Positions 29,704-37,043 of a stretch of 61,340 nucleotides of DNA are shown in pieces. The notes beneath the pieces were generated by a model, which was not told the origin of the DNA, ran no database searches, and saw nothing but the letters and a program-made list of their open reading frames with translations. This DNA is from Rhodopseudomonas sp. BR0M22 (GTDB taxonomy: Bacteria; Pseudomonadota; Alphaproteobacteria; Rhizobiales; Xanthobacteraceae). The stretch is taken from the NCBI RefSeq assembly GCF_010907035.1, contig NZ_QUMK01000030.1, forward strand, positions 1 to 61,340. Direction: 5' to 3'. The position numbers were made by a program, and so were the translations under genes. Numbering within the stretch: position 1 is the first letter of the stretch; each line of letters starts with the position of its first letter.

Positions 29704-29996
29704 GGGTCCGGTTCACCCGGCGAGCAACCGACGACCTTCGTGAAATCCTCGGCTATTTGGACGCGCGCAGTCCTGCCGCGGCCGATCGGGTCCGACAGGC
29801 CATCTTGGAGACGGTCCGATTGATTGCGGACCGTCCTCATATCGGATTGCGCAACGCCAGAGCGCCCGCGCTGCGAAGCTGTCTTGTCGGCCGCTATCCC
29901 TACCGCGTTCACTATTCGGTCGAGAACGCGGAGGTTTGGATCATCCACATCCGGCATTCGGCGCGCCGGCCGTTTGATCCGGACTGGTCCGACTGA
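29700..29996 (+). CDS. ParE/RelE-family toxin
   Basis: The 98-aa protein has the ParE/RelE fold pattern: 'VRFTRRATDDLREILGYLDA', 'AADRVRQAILETVRLIADRP', 'GLRNARAPALRSCLVGRYPY' and 'RVHYSVENAEVWIIHIRHSA'. The 'P(H/E)xG... R... (Y)RV(x)Y' order and final IRH(S/G) motif are family marks. ParE members inhibit gyrase and RelE members cut mRNA; ParE is more likely from 'LRSCLVGRYPYRVHY'. It starts with GTG inside the antitoxin stop codon. It is convergent with the FAD oxidase gene, 2 bp between stops. Confidence 0.85.
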   Translation: MRVRFTRRATDDLREILGYLDARSPAAADRVRQAILETVRLIADRPHIGLRNARAPALRSCLVGRYPYRVHYSVENAEVWIIHIRHSARRPFDPDWSD

Positions 29997-29998
29997 AG

Positions 29999-31426
29999 CT
30001 ACACCACCTTGCCGGGATTCATGATGCCGTGCGGGTCCAGCAGGGCTTTGATCGACCGCATCAGTTCGATCGCGGTCTTGTCCTTCACCTCGGCGAGCTC
30101 GTCGCGCTTCATCACGCCGATGCCGTGTTCGGCCGAGATCGAACCGCCGAGCCGCAGCACGACGTCGAATACCACTTGGCTGACATCGTGCCAGCGGGCC
30201 AGAAACTCGGCCTTGTCGGCGCCGACCGGCTGGCTGACGTTGTAGTGAATATTGCCGTCGCCAAGATGGCCGAACGGCACCGGGCGCGCACCCGGGATGA
30301 GGGCGACCACGGCGGCATTGGCTTGTTCGATGAACTGCGGCACCGCGGCGACCGGCACCGAGATGTCGTGCTTGATCGAACCGCCTTCCGGCTTCTGCGC
30401 CGGCGAGATCTCCTCACGCAGCTTCCAGAACGCCTGCTGCTGCTGCACCGAACTTGCGATCGCCGCGTCCACGACGATACCGTCTTCGAAGCCGCGCTCG
30501 AGGATCGTCTCCAGTGCGGCGCGGGCGTCGTCGCGCGGCGACGACAATTCGATCAGCACGTACCACGGATAGCGCGCTTCGAGTGGATCGCGGTTGTTGG
30601 CGTGGCGCACCGAGAAATCGAGCGGCGTCTCCGCGATCAGTTCGAAGCTGGTCAGGTTGCCGGCCGCCTCTCCTTGCGCGATGCCGAGCAGCTTCAGCGC
30701 GTCGTCCGGCGATTGCAGGCCGACGAACGCGGTCTCGACCGCCCGCGGCTTCGGAAACAATTTCAGGGTTGCCGCAGTGATGATACCGAGCGTGCCTTCG
30801 GCGCCGATGAACAGATCGCGCAGATCGTAGCCGGTGTTGTCCTTCTTCAGCTTGGACAGCAGGTTCATCACCCGGCCGTCGGCGAGCACGACCTCGACGC
30901 CGAGCGCCATGTCGCGCGCCAGCCCATAGGCGAGCGCCGCAGTACCGCCGGCATTGGTGGAGAGGTTGCCGCCGATGGTGCAACTACCTTGCGCGCCGAG
31001 CGACAGCGGAAACAGCCGGTCCACCTCCGCGGCCTTCTCCTGCACCCGCTGCAGGATGGCGCCGGCTTCGACCGTGATGGTGTTCGACGAGGTATCGACT
31101 TCACGGATCTTGTCCATCCGCTTCAACGAAATCACCACCTCGCCATTGTGCGGAGTCTGCCCGCCGACGAGGCCAGTGTTGCCGCCCTGCGGCACCAGCG
31201 CGACGCGCGCCTCGTTCGCCAGCTTGCAGATCGCCACGACTTCCTCGGTCGACCCCGGACGCAGCACCAGCGGCGAGTGGCCGCGATACAGATTGCGCTC
31301 CTCGGTGATGTAGGCTTCGAGCTCCAGAGGATCGGTCAGCGCATGCTTATCGCCGACGATCGCGGTGAAGCGCGCGATCAGCTCGGGCGAAAGAGGTGCG
31401 GGCGAGAGCGGGCTGACGATATTCAT
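29999..31426 (-). CDS. FAD-linked oxidase (GlcD / D-2-hydroxyglutarate dehydrogenase type)
   Basis: The 475-aa flavoprotein belongs to the vanillyl-alcohol-oxidase/FAD_binding_4 superfamily. It has the PP-loop region 'LVPQGGNTGLVGGQTP' near residue 77, 'AGAILQRVQEKAAE', 'GAEGTLGIITAATLKLFPKP' near residue 212, and the C-terminal 'PFGHLGDGNIHYNV' and 'SAEHGIGVMKRDEL'. The His residues in GHLGDGNIH and EHGIG are the metal/substrate site of D-2-hydroxyacid dehydrogenases. D-2-hydroxyglutarate or D-lactate are the likeliest substrates. A degenerate palindromic repeat lies between its start and the upstream sua5 gene. Confidence 0.85.
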   Translation of the reverse strand: MNIVSPLSPAPLSPELIARFTAIVGDKHALTDPLELEAYITEERNLYRGHSPLVLRPGSTEEVVAICKLANEARVALVPQGGNTGLVGGQTPHNGEVVISLKRMDKIREVDTSSNTITVEAGAILQRVQEKAAEVDRLFPLSLGAQGSCTIGGNLSTNAGGTAALAYGLARDMALGVEVVLADGRVMNLLSKLKKDNTGYDLRDLFIGAEGTLGIITAATLKLFPKPRAVETAFVGLQSPDDALKLLGIAQGEAAGNLTSFELIAETPLDFSVRHANNRDPLEARYPWYVLIELSSPRDDARAALETILERGFEDGIVVDAAIASSVQQQQAFWKLREEISPAQKPEGGSIKHDISVPVAAVPQFIEQANAAVVALIPGARPVPFGHLGDGNIHYNVSQPVGADKAEFLARWHDVSQVVFDVVLRLGGSISAEHGIGVMKRDELAEVKDKTAIELMRSIKALLDPHGIMNPGKVV

Positions 31427-31441
31427 GGTGTTTCCTCTTCC

Positions 31442-31533
31442 CTGTCGTTGCGAGGAACGAAGCGAGCCGATCCGAAGCGCGTCTCAGACGCTTCTCGATT
31501 GGTCCGTTTCGCGCGCGACGACGTCGCGATGGA
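31442..31533. repeat. Degenerate intergenic repeat (family B)
   Basis: The stretch begins TGTCGTTGCGAGGAACGAAG and ends GACGTCGCGATGG. It resembles the widespread Bradyrhizobiaceae element that begins CGTTGCGAGGAGCGAAGCGA and ends with its reverse complement (TCGCAATG). Here the right arm is eroded (CGTCGCGATGG). It lies between sua5 and the FAD-linked oxidase, both on the minus strand, and its right side nearly touches the sua5 stop. Confidence 0.55.
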
Positions 31534-31545
31534 TTTGTTTGTTGG

Positions 31546-32544
31546 TCATGGGCGCGGTGCCGCTGCACGGCGCAGGCGATCGTTGATCGCTTCACCGAGC
31601 CCGTGGTGCGGGATCGGCATCACCGCGATGCCGCGAGCGCCGTGATCATCGAGCGCGCGGAGAGCGCCGAACAGATGTGCGGCAGCTTCTGTGAGATCGC
31701 CGCCGGGCGACAGGTTGTGCACGGCAACGGTCGTCTCCGCACCCGGCAGCACATCAGGACCGAATGCGAGCAGAGCTTCGCCCGGCTTCACCTCGGTCGC
31801 GTTCAGCCGCACCGTTGCGCGCGGCGCGTAGTGCGAGGCCAGCATGCCCGGCGCGAGCGGCGCGTGATCATTGGCGTTGTTAGTTACTGCTGGTGCGCCC
31901 AGCTTGTGACCGAGCACGCGTTCGATCGCTTCGCGCGGCAGACCGCCGGGGCGGAGCAGGACAGGTGCGCCGAGGCAACTGACGATCGTCGATTCGACGC
32001 CGACCATCACCGGCCCACCGTCGACGATCACGTCGATCCGGCCGTCGAGATCGGAAGCGACATGCGCCGCGGTGGTCGGCGACACGTGACCGGACCTGTT
32101 GGCGGACGGCGCCACCACTGGCCCGCCGAAGGCGCGCAGCAGGGCCTGTGCCACCGGATGCGACGGCACGCGGAGGGCGACGCTGTCGAGGCCGGCGGTG
32201 GCGAGATCGCACACGGAGCAATTCACCGCCTTCGGCAGTACCAGCGTCAGCGGTCCCGGCCAGAACGCTGCGGCGAGGCGCAGCGCGGCGGCATCGAACC
32301 GCGCGACCGTGCGTGCGGCTTCGAGGCTGGCGACGTGAGCGATCAATGGATTGAATGACGGCCGACCCTTCGCCGCGTAGAGCCGCGCCACCGCTTCAGC
32401 ATTGGCCGCATCGGCACCGAGCCCGTACACCGTCTCGGTGGGGAACGCGACCAGCCCGCCGCCGCGCAGCACGCGCGCAGCTTCGTCCGCATCGGTCGCG
32501 GCCAGCGTCTTGGTGATCAGGTCGAGCATCATTTCGGGTTTCAT
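31546..32544 (-). CDS. L-threonylcarbamoyladenylate synthase (Sua5 type)
   Basis: The enzyme makes threonylcarbamoyl-AMP from Thr, HCO3- and ATP for the t6A modification of ANN-decoding tRNAs. The YrdC domain shows 'GGLVAFPTETVYGLGADA' near residue 30, 'AKGRPSFNPLIAHV' near residue 57, 'RVPSHPVAQALLRAFG', 'APSANRSGHVSPT' and 'ESTIVSC'. A C-terminal Sua5 domain ('GMLASHYAP' onward) marks the long Sua5 form, 332 aa. The ATG at 32544 gives MKPEMMLDLI; the longer frame is non-coding in look. Upstream 230 bp separates it from the divergent AraC gene. Confidence 0.92.
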   Translation of the reverse strand: MKPEMMLDLITKTLAATDADEAARVLRGGGLVAFPTETVYGLGADAANAEAVARLYAAKGRPSFNPLIAHVASLEAARTVARFDAAALRLAAAFWPGPLTLVLPKAVNCSVCDLATAGLDSVALRVPSHPVAQALLRAFGGPVVAPSANRSGHVSPTTAAHVASDLDGRIDVIVDGGPVMVGVESTIVSCLGAPVLLRPGGLPREAIERVLGHKLGAPAVTNNANDHAPLAPGMLASHYAPRATVRLNATEVKPGEALLAFGPDVLPGAETTVAVHNLSPGGDLTEAAAHLFGALRALDDHGARGIAVMPIPHHGLGEAINDRLRRAAAPRP

Positions 32545-32775
32545 ATCGCAAATCGGGCGGTTGCGAAGTAGCAAAGTCGACGTGCTGCGATGCGCCGCGC
32601 GTGGAAGCTCTGCGATCGCGCCTTGTGGCTTGCGGTCTCGCGCAAACCGCGAATCCGGCCGATCCGCGCGCGAAAACCCCGTCAAATGGGCAGGTTAGGC
32701 GGCGTTTCGGGCCGGGGCTTGCAAGCTCCGCCAATATAGAGTGAGGATATTTCGTTCAAACAGGCGCCCCTTCTG

Positions 32776-33678
32776 ATGCAGCTCAATCCTCTCCTTCATG
32801 CCGAACGCGTCACCGGCCGAAGGCAATCGGCCTTGATCGATCTGTGGTCGACCACGGGATTTGCCGCGGCTGTCAGCGAGGTGACGGGGCCGCATATCTA
32901 CGAGTTCGGCGAGCTGCCGGTGCCGACCGTGGCGATCACGCTGTACGACGTGCGGCGCCACGTTCTGATGGAAAACGGCAAGGTTCGCCGCGACGCGCCA
33001 GTGCGGTCCGGGCGGTTTCGCATCGGTCAGCCGGGCCGGCGCGTGGTGGTGGACGCGATTCCGGACACCCAATGGGGCAAGCTGCTGCTGCTGTATCTCG
33101 GCGAACCGCTGCTGAAAGACGTCGGCGCGTCGCTCGGCTCCGCCGGTCCGATCTGCCTGCGCGACACCGCGTGGGACGTTGACGATCCGCTGCTGGAAGT
33201 GTCGGCCAAGCGCCTGGTCGAGGCGAGCGACAGCGGCGACCGGCCGAACGCGCTGCTCGCCGAGCAGCTGGCCTATACACTCGCGCTGCATCTGACCGAT
33301 CGCTATTCGGCGCCGCGCGCCGTGACCGCGGACCAATCCGCACCGCTGGAAGCACCGGTGCGCGACCGTATCACCGAGTTCGTCCGTGCCGATCTTGGTG
33401 CGCCGATCACGTTGGCGGCGATGGCCGAGGTCGCGGGCATGAGCCCGTCCTGCTTCATTCGCAGCTTCAAGCGTTCCACCGGCATGACGCCGCATCGCTT
33501 CGTGGTGGAACAGCGCGTCGCTGCCGCCCGGCGGCTGCTCGAGACGTCGGATCTGCCGATCGTCGAGATCGCGCTCGGCGTCGGCTTCTCGTCGCAGTCG
33601 CATTTCGGCGTCGCGTTCCGCCAGGTCACCGGTGAAAGCCCCGCTCGGTATCGCCGGACGCAGCGCGGGCGCGAGTAA
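32776..33678 (+). CDS. AraC-family transcriptional regulator
   Basis: The 300-aa protein has an N-terminal sensory domain of unknown ligand (residues 1-190, with 'GPHIYEFGELPVPTVAITLY') and a C-terminal AraC/XylS double HTH. The first HTH is 'ITLAAMAEVAGMSPSCFIRS' with 'FKRSTGMTPHRFV', the second 'LPIVEIALGVGFSSQSHFGV' with 'FRQVTGESPARYRR'. It precedes the MFS permease and amidohydrolase genes by 125 bp and may activate them, but no operator was recognised. The ATG is preceded by only a weak ribosome site. Confidence 0.85.
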   Translation: MQLNPLLHAERVTGRRQSALIDLWSTTGFAAAVSEVTGPHIYEFGELPVPTVAITLYDVRRHVLMENGKVRRDAPVRSGRFRIGQPGRRVVVDAIPDTQWGKLLLLYLGEPLLKDVGASLGSAGPICLRDTAWDVDDPLLEVSAKRLVEASDSGDRPNALLAEQLAYTLALHLTDRYSAPRAVTADQSAPLEAPVRDRITEFVRADLGAPITLAAMAEVAGMSPSCFIRSFKRSTGMTPHRFVVEQRVAAARRLLETSDLPIVEIALGVGFSSQSHFGVAFRQVTGESPARYRRTQRGRE

Positions 33679-33803
33679 TTTTTCGACAGAAAGCCGCGGA
33701 CACCGCGGGACGCTGACAATTTTCCGGCAGACGTGTTCTCACGATTGCGAAATTTGTCGCCGACGAGCGGTCGCCCGGTGAAGGCGAGCGAGGGAGGATA
33801 CGT

Positions 33804-35090
33804 ATGACGACATCTTCGAGCACGGTCGCGCCGATCACGGACACCAGCCTGACCGGCTTCTACAAAGACATGACCGTTACCGAGAAGCGCACGTTCTGGG
33901 CCTGTGCCACAGGCTGGGCGCTCGACGGCATGGACTTCATGATCTACCCGCTGGTGATCGGCACGATCATCGCGCTGTGGAAGGTCGATGCCGGCGCGGC
34001 CGGTCTCGCGGGCACGGTGACGCTGCTGGCCTCCGCAGTCGGCGGCTGGGCGGCGGGTTATCTGGCCGACCGGATCGGCCGCGTCCGCACGCTGCAGTTC
34101 ACGATCATCTGGTTTTCGTTGTTTTCGCTGCTGTGCGCGTTCGCGCAGAACTTCGAGCAATTGCTGATCCTGCGCGCGCTACTCGGCTTCGGCTTCGGCG
34201 GCGAATGGGCGGCCGGTGCCGTGCTGATCGGTGAGACGATCCGTCCGCAATATCGCGGCCGTGCGGTCGGCTCGGTGCAGTCGGGCTGGGCGGTCGGTTG
34301 GGGCATGGCGGTGCTGGCGCAGGCTGCGCTGTTCTCGCTGTTGCCGGCCGACCAGGCGTGGCGCTGGATGTTCGCGATCGGCGCGCTACCGGCGCTGCTG
34401 GTGCTGTATCTGCGCGCCTATGTGAAAGAGCCCGAGGTTGCTGTGGAGGCTCGTGCCAAGGTTACGGCGGCGGGTGGTAGCCGTTCGATCCTGGCGATCT
34501 TCCAGGGCCGGATCCTGAAGACTACCATCCTGGCCTCGCTGGTCGCGACCGGCTGCCAGGGCGGTTACTACGCGATCACCTTCTGGGTGCCGCGCTTCCT
34601 CACCACCGAACGCAAGCTCTCGATCGTCGGCTCGACCGGCTATCTGGCGACGCTGATCGTCGGCTCGTTCGTCGGCTATCTGGTCGGTGCGTGGTTCGCC
34701 GATCGGTTTGGCCGTCGCAGCCTGTTCCTGACGTTCTCGCTGGGCGCGATGGTGGTGGTGCTCGCTTACACGCAGCTTCCGCTTTCCAACGAAATGCTCT
34801 GGGTGCTCGGCTTCCCGCTCGGCTTCTTCGCCTCGGGCTACTTCTCCGGCATGGGTGCGTTCCTGACTGAGCTGTTCCCGACCAGCCTGCGCGGCTCGGG
34901 CCAGGGCTTCTGTTACAATTTCGGCCGCGGCGTCGGTGCGCTGTTTCCGTTCCTGGTCGGCTATCTGTCGCAGGTCACGACGCTCGCCAATGCGATCTGC
35001 CTGTTCGCGGTGTTCGCTTACGTGCTGTTCTTCGCCGCCGCCTATGCGCTGCCGGAGACCCGCGGCAGGGTGCTCAGCGCCGATGAGTAA
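33804..35090 (+). CDS. MFS transporter, 12-helix (sugar/aromatic acid type)
   Basis: The 428-aa permease has 12 hydrophobic segments and the MFS motif A after helix 2 ('GYLADRIGRVRTLQ') with its repeat after helix 8 ('AWFADRFGRRSLFL'). The N-terminus 'WALDGMDFMIYPLVIGTI' with its DxxD/E-like acidic residue is typical of the aromatic acid:H+ and metabolite:H+ symporter families. 'ELFPTSLRGSGQGFCYNFGR' near residue 355 is also conserved there. It overlaps the downstream amidohydrolase by 8 bp. Together with the AraC regulator it suggests uptake and hydrolysis of a carboxylated, possibly lactone-forming, compound. Confidence 0.85.
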   Translation: MTTSSSTVAPITDTSLTGFYKDMTVTEKRTFWACATGWALDGMDFMIYPLVIGTIIALWKVDAGAAGLAGTVTLLASAVGGWAAGYLADRIGRVRTLQFTIIWFSLFSLLCAFAQNFEQLLILRALLGFGFGGEWAAGAVLIGETIRPQYRGRAVGSVQSGWAVGWGMAVLAQAALFSLLPADQAWRWMFAIGALPALLVLYLRAYVKEPEVAVEARAKVTAAGGSRSILAIFQGRILKTTILASLVATGCQGGYYAITFWVPRFLTTERKLSIVGSTGYLATLIVGSFVGYLVGAWFADRFGRRSLFLTFSLGAMVVVLAYTQLPLSNEMLWVLGFPLGFFASGYFSGMGAFLTELFPTSLRGSGQGFCYNFGRGVGALFPFLVGYLSQVTTLANAICLFAVFAYVLFFAAAYALPETRGRVLSADE

Positions 35091-35985
35091 GGCTGATACG
35101 TCCAAGGAACCGGCTCCGGCGTGTCCGGGGCCGGATCCGGCCCCGCGGCGGCCGACGCGTTACGTCGTGCCGCCCGGCGCGGTCGATACCCATGCCCACG
35201 TCATCGGGTTGCCGCCGGATTATCCGTTCGTGGATGTCCGCAGCTACACGCCGCCGGCGGCGACGCCGGAGTCCTATCTGGCGATGCTCGATGCCACCGG
35301 CATGACCTACGGCGTGGTGGTGCAGGTCAGCGTGCACGGCACCGACAATCGGCTGATGCTGGAGACGCTGCAGGCGCATCGCGATCGGCTGAAGGGCATC
35401 GCGGTGATCCCGCTCGGGCTGCCGGACAAGGAACTGGCGGCGCTGAAGGATGCCGGCGTCGTCGGCCTCCGCCTGAACATCCTGTATGGCGGCGGCATCG
35501 GGTTCGAGCGCGTCGGCGAATATGCGGCGATGGCCAAGGAGCTCGGCTGGCATCTGCAGTTCCTGATCGACGCCAAGGATCTGGTGCCGCTGGCGCCGCA
35601 GCTCGGGGATCTGCCGGTGCCGTTTATCGTCGATCACTGGGGGCACTTCCCGGTGTCGCGCGGGATCGATGATCCCGGCTTCCGGACGCTGGTGTCGCTG
35701 GTGCGCGACGGCGCCTGGGTCAAGCTGTCGGGCGCCTATCGGAATACGGTGGCGGGATTCCCCTATCTCGACACCATTCCGTTCGCCCGCCTGTTGCACG
35801 AGACGGCACCGGATCGCTGCGTCTGGGGCAGCGACTGGCCGCATGTCGCGACCTGGCAGCACATGATGAACGTCGGCGAGTTGCTCGATCTGCTCGCCGA
35901 CTGGGTGCCGGACGCGGCTGCGCGTGACCGCGTCTTCACCGACAACGCCTACCGGCTTTACGGCTTCACGCCCGTTCAGGGCTGA
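35083..35985 (+). CDS. Amidohydrolase-2 family protein (2-pyrone-4,6-dicarboxylate lactonase-like)
   Basis: The 300-aa metal-dependent hydrolase has the HxH pair in 'AVDTHAHVIGLPPDY' near residue 37, a middle His in 'IVDHWGHFPVSRG' near residue 188, and the Asp of 'VWGSDWPHVATW' near residue 250. Order and length match the TIM-barrel LigI-type lactonases and related decarboxylases. The first 26 residues are a Pro-rich extension. The start overlaps the MFS stop, ensuring cotranslation. The substrate is inferred only from family; a dicarboxylate lactone imported by the MFS protein is plausible. Confidence 0.85.
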   Translation: MSKADTSKEPAPACPGPDPAPRRPTRYVVPPGAVDTHAHVIGLPPDYPFVDVRSYTPPAATPESYLAMLDATGMTYGVVVQVSVHGTDNRLMLETLQAHRDRLKGIAVIPLGLPDKELAALKDAGVVGLRLNILYGGGIGFERVGEYAAMAKELGWHLQFLIDAKDLVPLAPQLGDLPVPFIVDHWGHFPVSRGIDDPGFRTLVSLVRDGAWVKLSGAYRNTVAGFPYLDTIPFARLLHETAPDRCVWGSDWPHVATWQHMMNVGELLDLLADWVPDAAARDRVFTDNAYRLYGFTPVQG

Positions 35986-36105
35986 ACTTTCACGGGTCCA
36001 ACCGCCGCTCCGACCGGAGGCGGCGGTTGGATAAAAATCCTGCAGAATATCCCATAGGAACGCTTGCGAAGCCGAAAGGCGGACGCTATAAGCCGGGCCT
36101 CTTGT

Positions 36106-36182
36106 CGGAGTGTGGCTCAGCCCGGTAGAGCACTGCGTTCGGGACGCAGGGGTCGCAGGTTCGAATCCTGCCACTCCGACCA
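36106..36182 (+). tRNA. tRNA-Pro (anticodon CGG)
   Basis: The 77-base gene folds into a complete cloverleaf: acceptor CGGAGTG/CACTCCG, D stem GCTC/GAGC, anticodon stem CTGCG/CGCAG with loop TTCGGGA (anticodon CGG), T arm GCAGG-TTCGAAT-CCTGC. A discriminator A is followed by an encoded CCA at 36180-36182. It reads proline CCG codons. The 305 bases that follow up to the SseB stop contain no supportable gene. The monooxygenase block starts just beyond, which is a typical insertion setting although no integrase or att repeat is visible. Confidence 0.97.
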
Positions 36183-36487
36183 AGATTTTCAATGGCTTCC
36201 AGAGCTTTCAGTGGCTCGCTGCCAAATTCTCCCGATCCGTTTCTCAACATGCAGGCAATGTCTCGCTGGGGGCGGGACCTGGCGATACGCTTGTGTTGGG
36301 CGATAGGCGATCGCTGCCATTGTTTCGCATCCTGAACGGTCATCGAGAACGTTCGAGGCGCTTGCAAACAATCGACAGTGCATTTGCCTGCGCTTGTCAT
36401 GTTGAGGACGGCGTCGATCCTTCACGGGCCGAACACTGACCCCACAGCGCGCTGCGCCGGCTGCTTGGTGGCGAGAGCGCCGCAACT

Positions 36488-37009
36488 CTATTCTCTGTGC
36501 CCAGAGCTTTTCGGGATGATCCGACCCGGCGGGACTATGGGAGTCTTGCCAGAGGCGTGACCTTGCGTCGGCGACGGAGAATGTCGTCGGCCGGATGTCG
36601 CACCGACCGCTGCGAAGATCTTGCCGCCGGTGATCATTTCGATCTCCGGCGCGGGCAGAGGCTTTTGGCATTCGGACGATGGATTGAGCCAGAAGTTCGA
36701 CCCCGGCAGCATCGCGAACAAATCCGCGGCGACAGCGCCGAGACAGCTTTCGGGTTCCCTGACGTATTCGGAGATGCGCAGCTGCGAGGTGAAGGCCGGA
36801 TGCCAACGTAGCCCCTGAAATTCGACCGTGGCGACGTTGATGGTCTCCTGTGGCTGCAGCGCACGGCTTTCGCCGGGCGCAACGGGCGCCTCCGGCACCA
36901 GGATGTAGATCTCGGTGTTGAGCAGCGCCTGATAGAATGCCGGCGCGGCATCCGGATCGCGAGCGGCGGCCTGCATCAACGCTTCGAGATTGTTCTGCGG
37001 TTCGAACAC
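36488..37009 (-). CDS. SseB-domain protein, C-terminus possibly degenerate
   Basis: Residues 1 to about 125 match the SseB N-terminal domain: 'NLEALMQAAARDPDAAPAFY', 'ALLNTEIYILVPE', 'GLRWHPAFTSQLRISEYV' and 'LNPSSECQKPLPAPEIEMI'. The last 45 residues (from 'FAAVGATSGRRHSP' on) are Pro/Ser/Gly-rich and unlike the usual SseB continuation, so the 3' end may have decayed by a frameshift. The 173-aa length is short for a two-domain SseB but not unusual for one domain. It lies 34 bp downstream of the AcoR1 stop in the same direction. Function unclear; SseB in E. coli affects serine sensitivity. Confidence 0.65.
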   Translation of the reverse strand: MFEPQNNLEALMQAAARDPDAAPAFYQALLNTEIYILVPEAPVAPGESRALQPQETINVATVEFQGLRWHPAFTSQLRISEYVREPESCLGAVAADLFAMLPGSNFWLNPSSECQKPLPAPEIEMITGGKIFAAVGATSGRRHSPSPTQGHASGKTPIVPPGRIIPKSSGHRE

Positions 37010-37043
37010 GGACGTCCTCCCTGCTGGTGTGCGACGTGACCCA

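Noticed and set aside
36110-36439. Open frame starting inside tRNA-Pro
   Set aside because: It begins within the tRNA and gives the known spurious 'GSNPATPT' type of translation of a tRNA 3' half.
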